NCBI GenBank assembly: GCA_021521415.1
Contig: JAIQDT010014618.1
Location: 1 to 64,000 of the forward strand
DNA length: 64,000 bases
DNA from: Bidens hawaiensis
Taxonomy: Eukaryota; Streptophyta; Magnoliopsida; Asterales; Asteraceae
Direction: 5' to 3'
Within the stretch, counting starts at the first letter, position 1, and each line of letters starts with the position of its first letter. Under the pieces are notes generated by a model. That model had not been told where the DNA came from and ran no database searches. It saw only the letters and a program-made list of their open reading frames with translations. Made by a program: the position numbers and the translations under genes. Shown one piece after another: positions 1 to 12,569 of the stretch.

Positions 1-569
1 GGAGATAAAAAAATTGTAAAAATTTCTAAAATAGCCTCTTAATATAGAGATTCTAAGTTTATTTCCTCAAATTCGTATTTCCAGCTTTGTTCCTCTTCTA
101 TCGCATCTCCGACGTTGTGTTATACACCATGTCTCATCGTCCCTGACGTGTTATGGCCGTTCAGTGTCTCATCGTTAGCGCTTGGCTGCAATGTCTGACA
201 GCCCTGTTCTCGTCAACGACGATGTGTTACCGGAAAATAGTGTCGACGATTGAGTAACTTAATGCATCTCCGCTGATGCATTTTATTTGCTATCGCATGG
301 TCTCCGGCATGTTAATGTAATGCGTCTCCGGCGACGCGTTAGTGTAAAACACATCATTAAGTACCTACATTTACATTCAAGCAGTCGTGGTAGTAACGAT
401 TTTTTAGAAAACATGTCGTCCCAACACTAGATTAGATGCTTCTTTGCTTTGGTTAGGGCTTTCTTATTGATAACGCTCGTGACCTAATGATCTTGACTTA
501 AGAAATGGAAGTCGATAATATTGTAGTTTGGGGATCTTGGAAAAGGAACTTGTGAGTACCTTCACTTGA

Positions 570-2399
570 TTGTTACCGAACGGTGTAACTCTACGATTTA
601 ACATGAGCTATTTAGAGCTGATGAAAATTTTTAAACTTCGGTTTAATTTTACCAATATTTCCAGATTATCTTATATACTTCCAACAAACTTGTATCCTAT
701 TGATATAGAAGACGACTATAACATGTTGTTTTTTAAGCATGTTGAAAAATCAAAGAATTTAGTAGTGTATGTTGCTCAAGATGATAGAGGTAAGTTGAAA
801 TCAGATACCATATCTTCCAACGATCTTTTTCCAGTTGAAAAGGAGTCTTTATGAACTCCGGATCTAATCATATCTTTTGATTCATCCAACGAATCATATC
901 GTGTTTATGGTGGGAATTTAGAACACGAAGAAAAAATTGATTATCTTCTTGAACCTTCTTTTTTTGGTGGATTTTCATAAGACCCTTCATCACCCCGCAT
1001 TAATTGTTGAAGGTTCTTTGAAACAAAAAATGTCAGAAGTGTGCTCGTCTTTTCATTCAATTATAAACAAAGTGTTTATGAACAAAGAAGCATTACAGCT
1101 GGAAGTTGGAATGATAGCCTGACTGAAGGCTTTGAGTTTGAAGCTACTAGATTATCTAAACAACGATTTGATGTGTGTTGTAACTCGAAAGGTTGTGAGT
1201 GGCTTTTGAGGTCACGTAACTACCAGGACACCAAAGCTTCTTATGTTTTGTGTTTTAATGACGTTCACACTTGTTCTAAAACTCAAACATTCCCTCATAA
1301 TCGTAACGCAAATAAAAAAGTTGTCGCTCATTGTATTAAAGATCTGATTAACGACAACTCACGTAACATTAAAGGAAAGGATTTTATGAAAATTGTTGGT
1401 CAAAGATTTATGGCTGATTTATCCTACAAACAAGCTTAGAGAGGGAAAGTTCATACTGAAAGTATTCTTGTTGGTTCTTCTGAGGATTCGTTTGCCAAAC
1501 TTCCTATCTACTTCACAATTTAGAAATTACCAAACCTAATACTCTGACTCATATATTTAGTGACAATTTAAATTGGTTTGAAATGTTATTTGTCGCTCTT
1601 GGTGCAGTTGTAAGTATCATTGAATTCAATCGTCATATGTTTTTTTCCTTAAATTTAACATTAGATTTTTTTAATTATATTAGATTAGACGTTTTGTCAG
1701 GTATTTGCGACCCGTGATTATTATTGACAGGGCACATTTGAAGGGGACATTTAAAGGAATAATGTTTTCGGCGGTCGAGATGGATGATAACAACAAAATT
1801 TTCCCTATTGCATACGATATGGGAAAGATGGAAGTGAAGAATCGTGGACATTGTTTTTAACGAAACTTAAATTGTGTTGGCGACAATCCTAACCTAGCCA
1901 TAATTTTTTATCGGGCTGCATCGATCGAATTAGGGATTAGGACTGCCTTTCCATGTGCGTATCATGGTCTTTGTTGCCGACATATGATGGTTAATCTATT
2001 ACTGAAGGAGAAACCTGAACAACGTCTCTACTGGGCAACGTGTAAAGTTTATACTACCAGCGATTTTAACCGACATTTCAACTTACTTTGTGTAAAACGT
2101 CCATCTTTCAGGCATGCCTTAACAAAGCTCGGTTTGGAAAGTGTGCTAGAGCACACAGTCCTGCTCGCCGTTGTAATATAATGGCATCAAATAGTGCAGA
2201 GTCTATAACCGCATTATCGGTAGATGAAAGAAAATATCGGATTACCAAACTAACGGATTACTTCATCGACCTACAACAAAGATGGTATCATGAAAGGCAT
2301 TTTTATGAAAGGCACCCTACCCACATAAAGAGGCGACGATATTATCATGTGGTTTGGAAGTCATGCACCATACCCATATTGGTGTCCAGTCATCTCTAA
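570..2399 (+). pseudogene. Degenerate Mutator-like (MULE/MuDR) transposase
   Basis: Broken open stretches in different frames give a recognisable order of MuDR-type transposase parts. At 1041-1439 there is a zinc-binding N-terminal domain with a Cys/Cys/His/Cys-like spacing (CCNSKGCEWLL ... DVHTC). At 1708-1857 there is the start of the MULE DDE domain (IDRAHLKGTFKG, then MDDNNKIFPIAY). At 1900-2030 there is the later core (FPCAYHGLCCRHM). 2180-2290 adds a C-terminal piece with ITALSVDERKYRITKL. Stops and frame changes separate the parts, and no frame spans more than about 130 codons, so this is not a working transposase. An intact enzyme would cut and paste DNA with long terminal inverted repeats. 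The text at 1-60 (TTTCTAAAATAGCC) resembles the end of the MULE at 3815, so the left end of this element may lie at the window edge. Confidence 0.8.
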
Positions 2400-2424
2400 A
2401 TAGTCATTTCATTATTAGATCAAA

Positions 2425-2450
2425 CTAGTGATTTACCCGCGTGTTACGTG
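2425..2450 (-). mobile_element. Helitron 3' terminus (minus strand)
   Basis: Read on the minus strand, a hairpin CCCACGTAACACGCGGG is followed by TAAATCA, then CTAG and a T. A small GC hairpin followed by CTRR and insertion before T is the canonical Helitron 3' end. The element body should extend rightwards from 2425, but I could not place a 5' TC end with confidence because the region to 3600 holds other insertions. Confidence 0.5.
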
Positions 2451-2919
2451 GGAAACCAGTTGGTAATACTCGGGTGTTTCAGTGACGAGGTAACACGATT
2501 TCGGTTAGTAATAACTACGTTTATTATGGTACCAAAATTAAACCTAAAAATTTAATTCATAAAATTAACATATTTAAAATAAGAAACCAAAAAAAAAGGA
2601 GCGGAACTCATATACCGTGTTATAAATAGAATTAACATATTTATTCGGTCGGTAAAACCCGAACGCTGGGATGGTAAGTCCACGCGGACTCGGTCTTTGA
2701 AGCCAGTGTGGACCCGATTAAGATAACATAGTCTGGTAATGGTAAGAGTGGGGCAACGGGGTCTCCAAATTGAAGAGGGCATTGGCGTAAACACAAAAAA
2801 AGAAAATCGTTGTTCTGAAAAAACGTCGTTTATTCAGTTGGTAAAACTCAAACATTTTAACTATTAAATTTACATAAACATGCTTTAAATATTTGTCAGA
2901 TGATGTTTTTAAACGTGTT

Positions 2920-3572
2920 TAATGGCCCACCACAATGATGCAATATTGGAAAAAAGAATTGCGTTGGGAAGGAATTGAGTCGGGCAAATCAACGATAAAG
3001 GGGTTTAATGGCCCACCTAGAGCTGCACAAATCGGGTTTTTTAAATGCCCGGGTTTGGGTATAGAACCGGGTTTGGGTATGACCGGGTATTGGAAAATCG
3101 GGTATTCGCGATACCTGGGTCGGGTCCGGGTATTGTTTCTAAAAACCATATCTTATGTATCGGGTTCGGGTCAGGTATAAAACCGGATATTTGAATACCC
3201 TATTTCCGGGTATTGAAAAAAATCTTATTTTTGGGTTTTTTTCGAATATATATTGGATTTTTTGAAGGGTCGCATCTTTTAGGATTATTTTTCCAGGTAT
3301 TTTTCGGGTAATATCGGGTATAGATCGGGTATTTGAAAAACCCGGTCCCAGGTATTTGTAAACACCGGTTCGGGTTTTCGGGTACAAATCAGGTACGGGT
3401 TCGGGTATTAAAAACCCGGATATAAAATAAACCGGTTCCAGGTATTTTATCGGGTCTGATTCCAGGTTCGGGTTTTTTTGCACCTCTAGCCCCACCACAA
3501 TGATGCAATGTTGGAAAAAAATTATCTAGGAAAGGAATTGAGCCCGTGCAAATCAACGATAAGGAAACAACA
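2920..3572. repeat. ~83-bp tandem duplication, second copy split by an insertion
   Basis: A unit starting GTTTAATGGCCCACCACAA and ending CAAATCAACGATAAAG occurs at about 2920-3001. It starts again at 3003 and is interrupted at 3018. It resumes at 3489 and finishes near 3571 with the same ending. The interruption is the array-like element at 3018-3488. Function unknown. Confidence 0.7.
3018..3488. mobile_element. Short-motif element with hAT-like ends (CGGGTAT type)
   Basis: This 471-bp segment consists almost wholly of imperfect reiterations of CGGGTAT/CGGGTTT on the left and right. It starts TAGAGCTGCACAAAT and its right end, read on the other strand, starts TAGAGGTGCAAAAAA, so the termini are inverted repeats. 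It is flanked by GGCCCACC (3010-3017) and GCCCCACC (3489-3496), an 8-bp target duplication with one mismatch. Eight-base duplications are typical of hAT transposons. No transposase is encoded, so it would be non-autonomous. Comparable tracts with other motifs occur at 34.5-35.7, 41.4 and 52.4 kb. Confidence 0.6.
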
Positions 3573-3814
3573 TCTAACAGGCCCGACCCAGCCCAATGGG
3601 AGGGCGACAGACGCATACCCACTCTCCTGAGTGGCCCATAATTGATTTAAAAAAAAGAAAATTTGTATTTATATATAAATTTTTTATTAGTACAAAAGCC
3701 TACGTAATGTCTCTTTGATTGAATGTAAACTGTTCTTGTCTATGTAAACAAATGTCATGGGTTCAATTCTCATAATTATTGTTTTGTTTTTTATAGAAGA
3801 AAACTTTTATTTAT

Positions 3815-5219
3815 GGGAAAATTCTCAAAATAGCCTTTTTTAAGAAAGAGAAAAGGTAAATAGCTCATATTCCTTATACATTCCCAAAATGGCCCACCAA
3901 ATTTGGACTGAGGAGACGAGATATGGAAAAATCTTTAAGCATATAGAATTCTGACAAGTGTCAAAATCCGACGGTATTTTTAAAAATATTGGGGGACTAG
4001 TCCATATTTTCCATTAAATGTTCTTATAAAAGACAGTCTTTTACGACGGTTTAACAATGTTTCCTAACAAATCCCCTCAACTTCCAAAAACTTTGGAAAT
4101 TGTGCCTTCACACTCAGTCTTTCAAGACACATTTCGGATGAATTTGTACCAAAAAGACCATAGATTTATAAATATTGAGGGACCCGTCCATATTTTTTAA
4201 CTAAAACTTATTTTACAAAGCTTTCTTGCTAGACGGATTATTTAGGTTTCTTATCTAACCCCTAAAAATTTTAAACACATGGAAAAATGTGTCATTTAAT
4301 TTTGTCTTTCAACACACTTGTTTGGTAAATTTGAACTAAGGGGATCATATTTTTGAAAATATTTAGGCTCTTGTCTATATTTCTTCACTAAATCTTAATA
4401 TTAAAAATTACTTTATACGTATCATCTTCCTCAATCCTCAATAATTCATTCACATCTATCTTCATCAACTCTAACTCCTTAAGTCTTGAATCAAATCATG
4501 AAGTTTAAGAGGGGTGATCAAGTGGAGGTTATGGATATGGGTCCCGGGTTCATTTGAAGCAAGACTAACACCTCCTCGTTTACAGTTTATTGGAACATAA
4601 TCATACTCTTCCGTTACCAGTTTGTCAATTACCACCATAACAAACACCAACATTATCAAATTCCATGGAAGTTAAGGTTTAGGGTGGTATGAGAGGATGG
4701 TTTATGGTGGTATGAAGCAGAAGAAGAAGAAGAAGATAAACTCATGTATATTATTTGGACGATCGTGTCGGAATAGACGGAATCTCATAATATATTGTCG
4801 GTGTAGACGGATTATAAATAAATTTTGAAGGTGTGGACTAGATTTCAACCCATAAGAAATAAAATATAGCTCGTCTTCTTGGTACAAATTCACCCTAAAT
4901 GCGTCTTGAAAGACTGAGTTTGAAGACACAATTTCCAAAGTTTTTGGAAGTTGAGGGGATTTGTTAGGAAACATTATTAAACCGTCGGAAAAGACTGTCT
5001 TTTATAAGAACATTTAATGGAAAATATGGACTGGTCCCCCCCAATATTTTTAAAAAAACCGTCGGATTTTGACACTTGTCAGAATTCTATTGGCCTAAAG
5101 ATTTTTTCAGATCTTGTCTTCTCAATCCAAATTTGAAGGCCATTTTAGGAATATGTAGGGAATAAAGGCTATTTACCTCTTTCTCTTTGCTTTAAAATGG
5201 CCATTTTGGGAATTTTCCC
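3815..5219. mobile_element. Non-autonomous Mutator-like element with long inverted repeats
   Basis: The left end GGGAAAATTCTCAAAATAGCC is matched in inverted orientation by the right end (GGCCATTTTGGGAATTTTCCC). The inverted similarity runs inward for roughly 350 bp on each side: the block at 4065-4160 reappears inverted at 4860-4975. The element is flanked by TTTATTTAT (3806-3814) and TTCATTTAT (5220-5228), a 9-bp duplication with one mismatch, as expected for Mutator transposition. The centre (about 4200-4850) encodes nothing I recognise. Two minus-strand ORFs (4471-4659, 4702-4974) look incidental; the second lies largely in the inverted repeat. Confidence 0.85.
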
Positions 5220-6057
5220 TTCATTTATGTTTTGTATGAGTCATTTTAGTAACATGTTTATTATTATTGGTTTGTTTTGCCATTTTGAAAGACAGCCTTA
5301 TTAGTAAAATTGTTAAATTATCGATTACATAATCGAGAACGCGATTTTAATGGTCCTTTCGTTACTCGTCCCAGGCCCCAAAATTTTAAGGGGTTCTTGG
5401 AGACTACTCACACGTAACACTCATTCACAACATTAGTTTAAACACAAACGCTACTGCTTCTAATACGTTTTTTAACAACCGTTTACATACATCAGGTGAA
5501 AAGATACAGTCTTTCACAGTATTAGTTGTAGGCTTTACAATAAACTTTTGCTCTTATACAAGCTGTGTTGAAACTATTATATGCAATATCCTCTTATGAT
5601 AGAATGCACACTAACCCATATGATCTCATACAGTGGCAAACCAGTGCTTATAACCATATTACCCGATAAGATCGTAACCTGATCGGTCGATGAAAATCCT
5701 ACACGTGCATAACTAGAATCGACGAGTTAGCAACACACCAAAACCAATAGATCACTGCAATGATAGCCAAATGTGTTCAACCGACGCAAGCAGTTAGGTT
5801 GTCGTGTTTAAAAGACCCTCTTATAAAACTACCTAGATGTTATGTAAAACATACAATATGTTAATGAATGCCACAAACGTTAGTAAATCAATTTCCAAAT
5901 AAACGTCTTTAATGCCGCCGCAACGCACGGGTACTACTGTTAAAAAGTAAAACCCAAAACAATAACTAGAAATGTAAAATAGTATCTAGTAACCAGATAG
6001 TATCAAATTTCAACACAAAAGATACACCAATAAGAACATGAAAAATTAAAAAACATC
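5220..6057. other. Intergenic, no gene seen
   Basis: AT-rich DNA with no coding frame I can support. Near 5924-5950 there is a motif GCCGCAACGCACGGGTACT that resembles a decayed Helitron 3' hairpin but lacks a clean CTRR end. Confidence 0.5.
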
Positions 6058-7865
6058 TTAAAATTCCATACTCTTTAGGGACTTAATACACTCTTTCATC
6101 TCTTCTCCTGTCTCCAACTCTTCCTTATTTTCTAGCTTCTTGAGAACTAGTTTGAAAAGTAAATTAGAATAACAACAGGCTAAATCATATTATGCATATT
6201 ATATATAGTAACTAAAGAAGGGTTAGTAAATTACTTCTCTTTTTAACAGGCAGCCTTTTCAGGCAGCAGTCTTCACAAGACCAAAACAACGGTGCTTCCG
6301 TCATGACATCTTTCATGCAGAATCTGAAAAGAGAGGGAGATTTTTGAATATCGCATGTGTTTAATTAATAAACGTTGCATGCCAATCGATCAATTCAACC
6401 ACGTCGATATTTTAGAATGAAAAGTTATGGTCAGTATCAATATCATAATCGATTAATTCATTAAAAAAAAGTGTTACTTGGATGCTTATCGTGAGCATAC
6501 TGTAATTTAACATGTTACACTAAACCATGACAACTGAGACTTAACTAAGGATGAGGCCTGCATGGAAGATAAATGTGGAACTGTGGAAAACATATTATTT
6601 TTGTGAAGCAAGAACAAGAGTAATGACAACTGGAGTTTAATGCATGTGTTTATGCTTAATGAAATAACTACAAGTTTACTCAACAGATATCCTCTCTATA
6701 TCAAAATCATTAATTGTGTCATGGCATTAACGATATTAAAATTTTCTTAACGATATGCATGCGATATGTGTGCGTCGATCCTATAAGGTCCAACGGGTAT
6801 GATGCCGTGTTGCTATGTAGGTTCAAAGGTCATATAAAGCGTTGCTAGACTGCTAGTAGACGTCTATCAAAATCGGCTCTATGTTGTTGGCTGCTAAGTG
6901 TACATGTTAAATTAAGATTTAAGCTTGTTACATATGAAATTTTATCCTAAGTTACTTGTGTAATGTTATGAATGATAATAAGACCATCTCTAACCTATCA
7001 TCTCCTATGCTGGACTTATCAAGTGCTTTTGTTGGACTTAATGGGATCGAGTCACACGAACGACACCGATATTTTTTTGGTAACTCACCACGACTCATTC
7101 AATATTATTAAGGACGAAAACAACACAAAATACTATAGCCTGACACCAATATTTATACAAACATTAACTTGTTTAGGACTCCAACTCTCAACTCTTAACA
7201 ATATTGAAACACATAATAAAATAAACTTGATCTCTAACTCCAACAACTAAAATACCGATTAACTAAACTAAACTTGCACTTAACTCCTTTAACTTGTTTC
7301 GAGATTAACTTTCAACACAACATGCTTCACATTCTAGAATTATATCATTGGATTTTTTTTCCTTTACATGTAATGCATATCTTTCTTGGTAACAAATTAG
7401 GAATGATTCAAGAATTAGCTTCGACTTGTAATTAACAATTGTGCAATACCTCGCCTGATTAATTAATAACATTTTTGCTTCTTCGGGAAATCATAATCCG
7501 CTTGTAAATTGTATGCTATCTTATTTAAGATTTTTTGTTATACCACCGAATATAAGATGACATGTTGCGAAAGGCGAATATGAGGTTCCTAAGAAGTGTG
7601 GTGGAATAATTTATTCCATAAACAATATTATTCATACTTCTCACTAAGATTATTCTACGTACGGTTATGATTTGACATGTTAATGTTGTATTTGGATGCA
7701 ATGTAATTACAAATCACAAAATATGTAGTGCAGTAGGCGAAAGCACATAGAAGAGAGAACAAAGAAATCTTACATATGTTGGCGAGTAGGCGGAGCTTCA
7801 CATTCACAACAGGTTATTATAGCTTCAACTAAACCAATATCACCGCATATTTCACAAACTTTGTC
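6058..7865 (-). CDS. PHD-type zinc-finger protein (3' part of gene)
   Basis: Three minus-strand exons join in phase: 7865-7774, 6323-6235 and 6146-6058 (TAA at 6058-6060). All junctions are GT-AG. The joined 89-residue C-terminal part begins DKVCEICGDIGLVEAI and continues with a TCCEC motif, RQHIFC, then FWSCEDC, and ends in a basic/acidic helix-like tail. The pairs CxxC, CxC, HxxC and CxxC are the Cys4-His-Cys3 ligand pattern of plant PHD fingers that read histone tails or act in chromatin adaptor complexes. The exon at 7865 starts in phase 0 after an acceptor, so at least one exon with the start codon lies upstream (higher coordinates). I could not find it, so the gene may be 5'-incomplete. 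The intron of 1450 bp (6324-7773) is large and AT-rich. Family assignment is moderately sure; function is inferred only from the domain. Confidence 0.65.
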
Positions 7866-8388
7866 CTACCAAAACAATAAGTTCAAATTTGGATATTCAT
7901 GTGACAATTAAAACAAATCTTACAAGTGTTGACAATAACATATACATTTTTGCTATAAAACAAAGCATGTGACAACTAAAACAAATACTTTGACATGTCA
8001 TTACAAAACTAGATACATATTAGAAGGCCCCAATAAACTGTCTATAGTGTATATACACTGTTATATAAGAACATAACATCATGAATCATAGAAGACGTGG
8101 TCTAATGTGTAAGTAAAGATTGTATTAGCTAGTTAAAGTGTCTAAGATTTGAGCTCACATTTGCAGTTAGCAACTTAATTGTGATTACATAAAAAACATT
8201 AAAAATTAAGGATTTACTATGTGTAGTTCAACTTATAACAATGTATGTCGTTTGGATGCATAATGTTGTGATTATTATCTTGTCCATCTTAGTTGTTGTT
8301 GCCATATTTTATCGAAAACGTGGTTAGAGAAAGGGTGGGAGAAGAAGTATAAAATGGGGAGAATCGTGTATAAATACGATATAAGAAG

Positions 8389-8436
<48 letters not shown>

Positions 8437-8640
8437 GTTCAAATAAAAAACAATTGTTTTATGAGAAGTGTGTGAAGTCTTTAAAATAAAGTATACCACC
8501 TAAATAGTACACTATATCATGTAAATATAAAATTATACAACTTTAAAAACTACCAATCTCAACAACTAAATCCAAGATCCAAGGGTCTACATGTATTCTT
8601 ATGTTTATCACAAAACTATTGTTTTTTACGTTAACCCTAC
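7866..8640. other. AT-rich intergenic DNA with (TA)n microsatellite
   Basis: A TA dinucleotide tract lies at about 8390-8432. No first exon for the PHD gene could be identified here. Confidence 0.5.
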
Positions 8641-9194
8641 CCAATATATATATATATGTGTGTGTGTGTGGTAAGGATCCTAAGAGAACCCTTTGAAAAT
8701 TGAGAACTTTGAGAACTATTTTGAGCCACCAATAAATCTCTAAAAAAAATATTTTAAAAAAAGTCATAAAACGAAAATAAACAAAAATTAAAAAAAAAAA
8801 AAGAAAAAAAAAAAACAAAATTCTTATATTTCATTCCGGTTTCATAAGAAAAACATTTTGTATTATACACATGTGTATAATTGTATTTAATCTCTAGTTA
8901 CGTAATGTACACATATGTACATTATCATTACCTTAAATTGTACATATGTGTATAAAAAAACGTGTATAAAATTTAAAAATAAGTATTATTTTATATATGT
9001 GTATAATTTTGTTAAACCGATATTTTTTTCAAATTTTTTTTATAAATCCGGGATGAAAAATAAAAATTTTTGGTTTTTTTACTGTTTTTTGTTTTATAAC
9101 TTTTTTTTTTATTTTTTTTAAGAAGAGTGTTTTTTGTGGTATAAAATGGTTTTCAAAGTTCTCAATTTCAAAATAGTTCTCACATGATCTTAAT

Positions 9195-9265
<71 letters not shown>
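8641..9265. mobile_element. Foldback element flanked by TA microsatellites
   Basis: A left arm at about 8673-8735 (AGGATCCTAAGAGAACCC ... GAGAACTATTTTGAG) is matched in inverted orientation by 9145-9198, which reads AGGATTAAGATCATGTGAG from the other strand and then GAACTATTTTGAAATTG. Both arms abut TA-rich tracts: 8646-8662 followed by TG repeats, and 9198-9263. The interior is A/T homopolymer-rich and non-coding. A one-sided match to the same start (AGGATTAGGTTC after a TA tract) occurs at 62974. This looks like a non-autonomous DNA element; the superfamily is undetermined. Confidence 0.5.
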
Positions 9266-9269
<4 letters not shown>

Positions 9270-12200
9270 CTTTATAACTAGATGACTAATAAATCGATGA
9301 ATAATATGTTAGAACAAACTACAAAGTTTTAAGCATTTATCAACTAATATTATGATATCAGTTTTTCTTATTACACGACTAAATAAATTCTCTTTAAACG
9401 TTCCAATTTCTCACAAACGGGCTTGACTCGACTGACAACGGTTTTGATATCTTATATGACATCTTCGCCACCCTCGACCTTCATCTCTACATCTTTCATA
9501 GATCAACCACCACAATAAATAAGATGGCGCGTATATGGAGCAAGTCATATATCAATTCATGCATCGTTGGGTGTGTTTAAACAAGATTACGTGACAAAAA
9601 TAAAATAAAAAGGGGCAAATTACTATCAAATTTGATAAAAAAAATGATTATTGTTTGCTTCAGTCTTTATAATTAAACCAAGCACAACATAAATAAGATT
9701 TTTGTATAGCAAAAGCAAACGATTATAGAGTTTGTACAGGTTTTTTTTATAACATATATAAATTAAAAAAAACACGTAACCTAAGTTAAAATAAACAAGA
9801 TTCAAAATAATGTAACTTAGAAAATCAGGTGACCTAGTACAACCACAATTACGAATTAACAATCAAAGGTTTAACCAAAAAATGTAACATCAGAAACTAC
9901 TAAATAGAAAAACAATTTACCGTGTGGTTGGAGGCCATGTGAATCGGTAGCTAAAATGTTACGGCTGACAAAGATATGTTGTAGACCTAGGATTTTGAAA
10001 CCTTGTACACTTTTAAGTGTGTTGCTATTTGTACCATATATAGTCTATAACCTTAATCTACAAATGTTTTCAACAAATGCTATCATGCATTAATTATTAC
10101 CTAGTAATAAAATCTTTTCATTTAATGCAATCACTTTTTATTTATTACCCAAAATTTAATTATCATCTTCATGTTAAATACACTATTTTTTTTAAATATT
10201 TTTTTGCTTTTTTTCGTTTTATATTGAAATTTACCAATTAACAATAAATTTTAGATGAGTAGACACAAAATTGTCTTCATGTAGAGTTGAAAACATAAAA
10301 AGATTAAAAGCTCTAAAGCTATGACTTTATTTAATTACGTATTAATTGAAATCCTCAAAATTCATGTTTAACTATTCTTTTTCGAAGTGTAAAAAATTAA
10401 AATAAAAGCCTTAAAATAATACTTTATATAGCATCCTTAAAACTATAATATTACTGCTAAGTTTGATAGATATATGGAAATGAAAGTGAATATGAATATA
10501 AGTGATAGCATAAAAAAATATGTGGTAAAAGGATTGTGTAATGTTTTTATGTAAATATCGTTATTTGGTATTTCACTAATATTCGTTGAGATTTGTAAGG
10601 TGTTGGACATGTGATGATGAGTTTTTTTGTTATAATACTTTTACTAAAAAAATTTGGATACTACAACAATTAAGTTTTAAAACTTGTGGGGTATATAAAG
10701 AAATTAAAACAAACAGATACGTTGTAAAATAAAAACAATAGAGAAATATGATTTAATTGGCATCATTAATTTTCTTTATTTATAGTGTTAAGCTGTTGAG
10801 GAGTAACAAATTAATACCATTATTTAATGTCAGTCAAAATTCAAATTAAAAAGGGAGAGAATTAAATTTTATTGGCTCTAATGATCAACTTTAATTATTA
10901 TTACTAGAATGTGGTGTTGGTAGTAAATAGAATAGGGAAAATTCTCAAAAAAATCTTTTGAATGAGAGAAGTTTCCAAAATGATCTATTAACGACCAGAA
11001 TTTAAATATAACCCATTGAAATCCGTCTTTCACGTGAGATTGGGAAAACCGCCGCGAGATTTCATCCACCAAGGTTCCATACATAGATAAACAATTAAAC
11101 TAACTAGCTCTAATTAACTTTTTATATGGTTTACATAAAAAAAAAGTTATACACGTTACCGAACAATCAAACTAATTGTTCGTAGTTTTTTTTAACGATT
11201 TACCTACACATGTGTAGGTATTTATATAAACGAACATTTAAACTACGTTTTTTAGAATATGTATCATTTACCTACATGTGAGTTATTTACATAAACGAGC
11301 AATCAAAGCTTGTTTGTTCATATGATTTCTATAAATTATATTTGAAGATACTGAGAGGAACATTAATCACTACATTTATACGATTTTTATATTTCAATAT
11401 TTTTAATATTGAAAAAAAAAAGTATAGTTCATATTTGTTTGTGTTTACTCTCTATATATTATGTTCGCATTAATCTCCCCCGCGCATATATGTATATGTA
11501 GAATTTGACAGAACGTGGATGTTTTTCCTTTTTTTTCAAAGAATTGGTGGAAATCAAACGTGATAGTTAATGGGATGCATTTGTGGGTGTTTTAGCCTCT
11601 ATGGATGGAGATAATCTACGGATGTTTGTACAGTTGGAGATAAAATGAGTGTTTTTGAAGTATTGATGGAAATATGACATGATAGATGATGTGCACGGTT
11701 GTGGGTGATTTTACTTTTTAGCCATTAGGGATGGTTATAATCTTATGGATGGAATGGAAAAAGCCAATTTAATTAGATCACTGAGTTTCCTAATCACTGT
11801 TTGTTACAAACCATGTCTTTTTCAATGTAGCACTTGAGCCCTAGATCGTTGCTTGTAGTTATTTATTTCTTGTAAGTAATGCAATTTTTAGTTCTTTTTT
11901 GATATCGGATTCTTGAAAAAGAAGGAAATAACGTAAAAACTTGATAAACATGAGTAACGAAGAGTCAAATTTTACCATTTTGGTTGTCTAACATCTAGAT
12001 TAATCTAATATTGTATTAAGATGATAAATTCTCATTTTGTTACCATGTCGGTATATATGTGAATTTTGGTGGATTTGAATGTTTTTAAATCTTTCTTGTT
12101 TAAAAGAGAGGTAACAAGAAGAGAGATAGCAGGGATAAAGACGCGTGACGAAAAAAAGTCAAGATGTCGGTTCATGATAGGATGTGTCAACGATGACGCA

Positions 12201-12569
12201 ATACAACTTCAATGTGTGGGTAATTCATAGCTTGTTTTTTCTTTATTTTTTTTATCTTTTTAATCTTTAAATATGTTGCTTACTTAATATATACTTAAAA
12301 GATGCTTTAATGTCAATGAACAAAAACGACTAAATGTGTTATGAGTTGATAAACATAACCCGGCTACATGGTACGTTTGAAAAAAATTGACTGGCCTTAA
12401 ACGACAAGCTACCACATAAATCATAATTATAATTTACCGGTACTTTGTTTTGGTCTTGTTGTAAGACCGTGTGTTGTCGCTGAATTCATCTCCTCTGAAT
12501 TCATCCAACAATATTCTGTCATGCAATGCTGACTGGATACTCATTGAAGCCACTGCTGAAACCACATAA
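9266..12569. other. Gene-free AT-rich stretch
   Basis: No supportable coding sequence. At 10935 there is GGGAAAATTCTCAAAAA, which matches the terminus of the MULE at 3815 and may be an isolated MULE end. At 11120-11310 an imperfect repeat of about 70-90 bp containing TTTACCTACA and AAACGA.CAATCAAA appears two to three times. Confidence 0.5.

Noticed and set aside
3030..3480. Telomere-like or CRISPR-like repeat array
   Set aside because: The CGGGTAT units are irregular with no spacers, are not the plant telomere repeat, and the tract has transposon-like ends.
3700..3775. tRNA/SINE head at GGGTTCAATTCTC
   Set aside because: A box B-like motif alone; no box A at the right distance.
4471..4974. 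Captured host gene in the MULE centre
   Set aside because: The two minus-strand ORFs contain no recognisable domain, and one largely overlaps the inverted repeat.
5924..5950. Possible Helitron 3' end (CGCAACGCACGGGTACTACTG)
   Set aside because: No CTRR before a T and no convincing hairpin; at best a decayed remnant.
8275..9121. ORFs rich in Ile/Tyr/Phe
   Set aside because: They translate TA microsatellites and A/T homopolymers.
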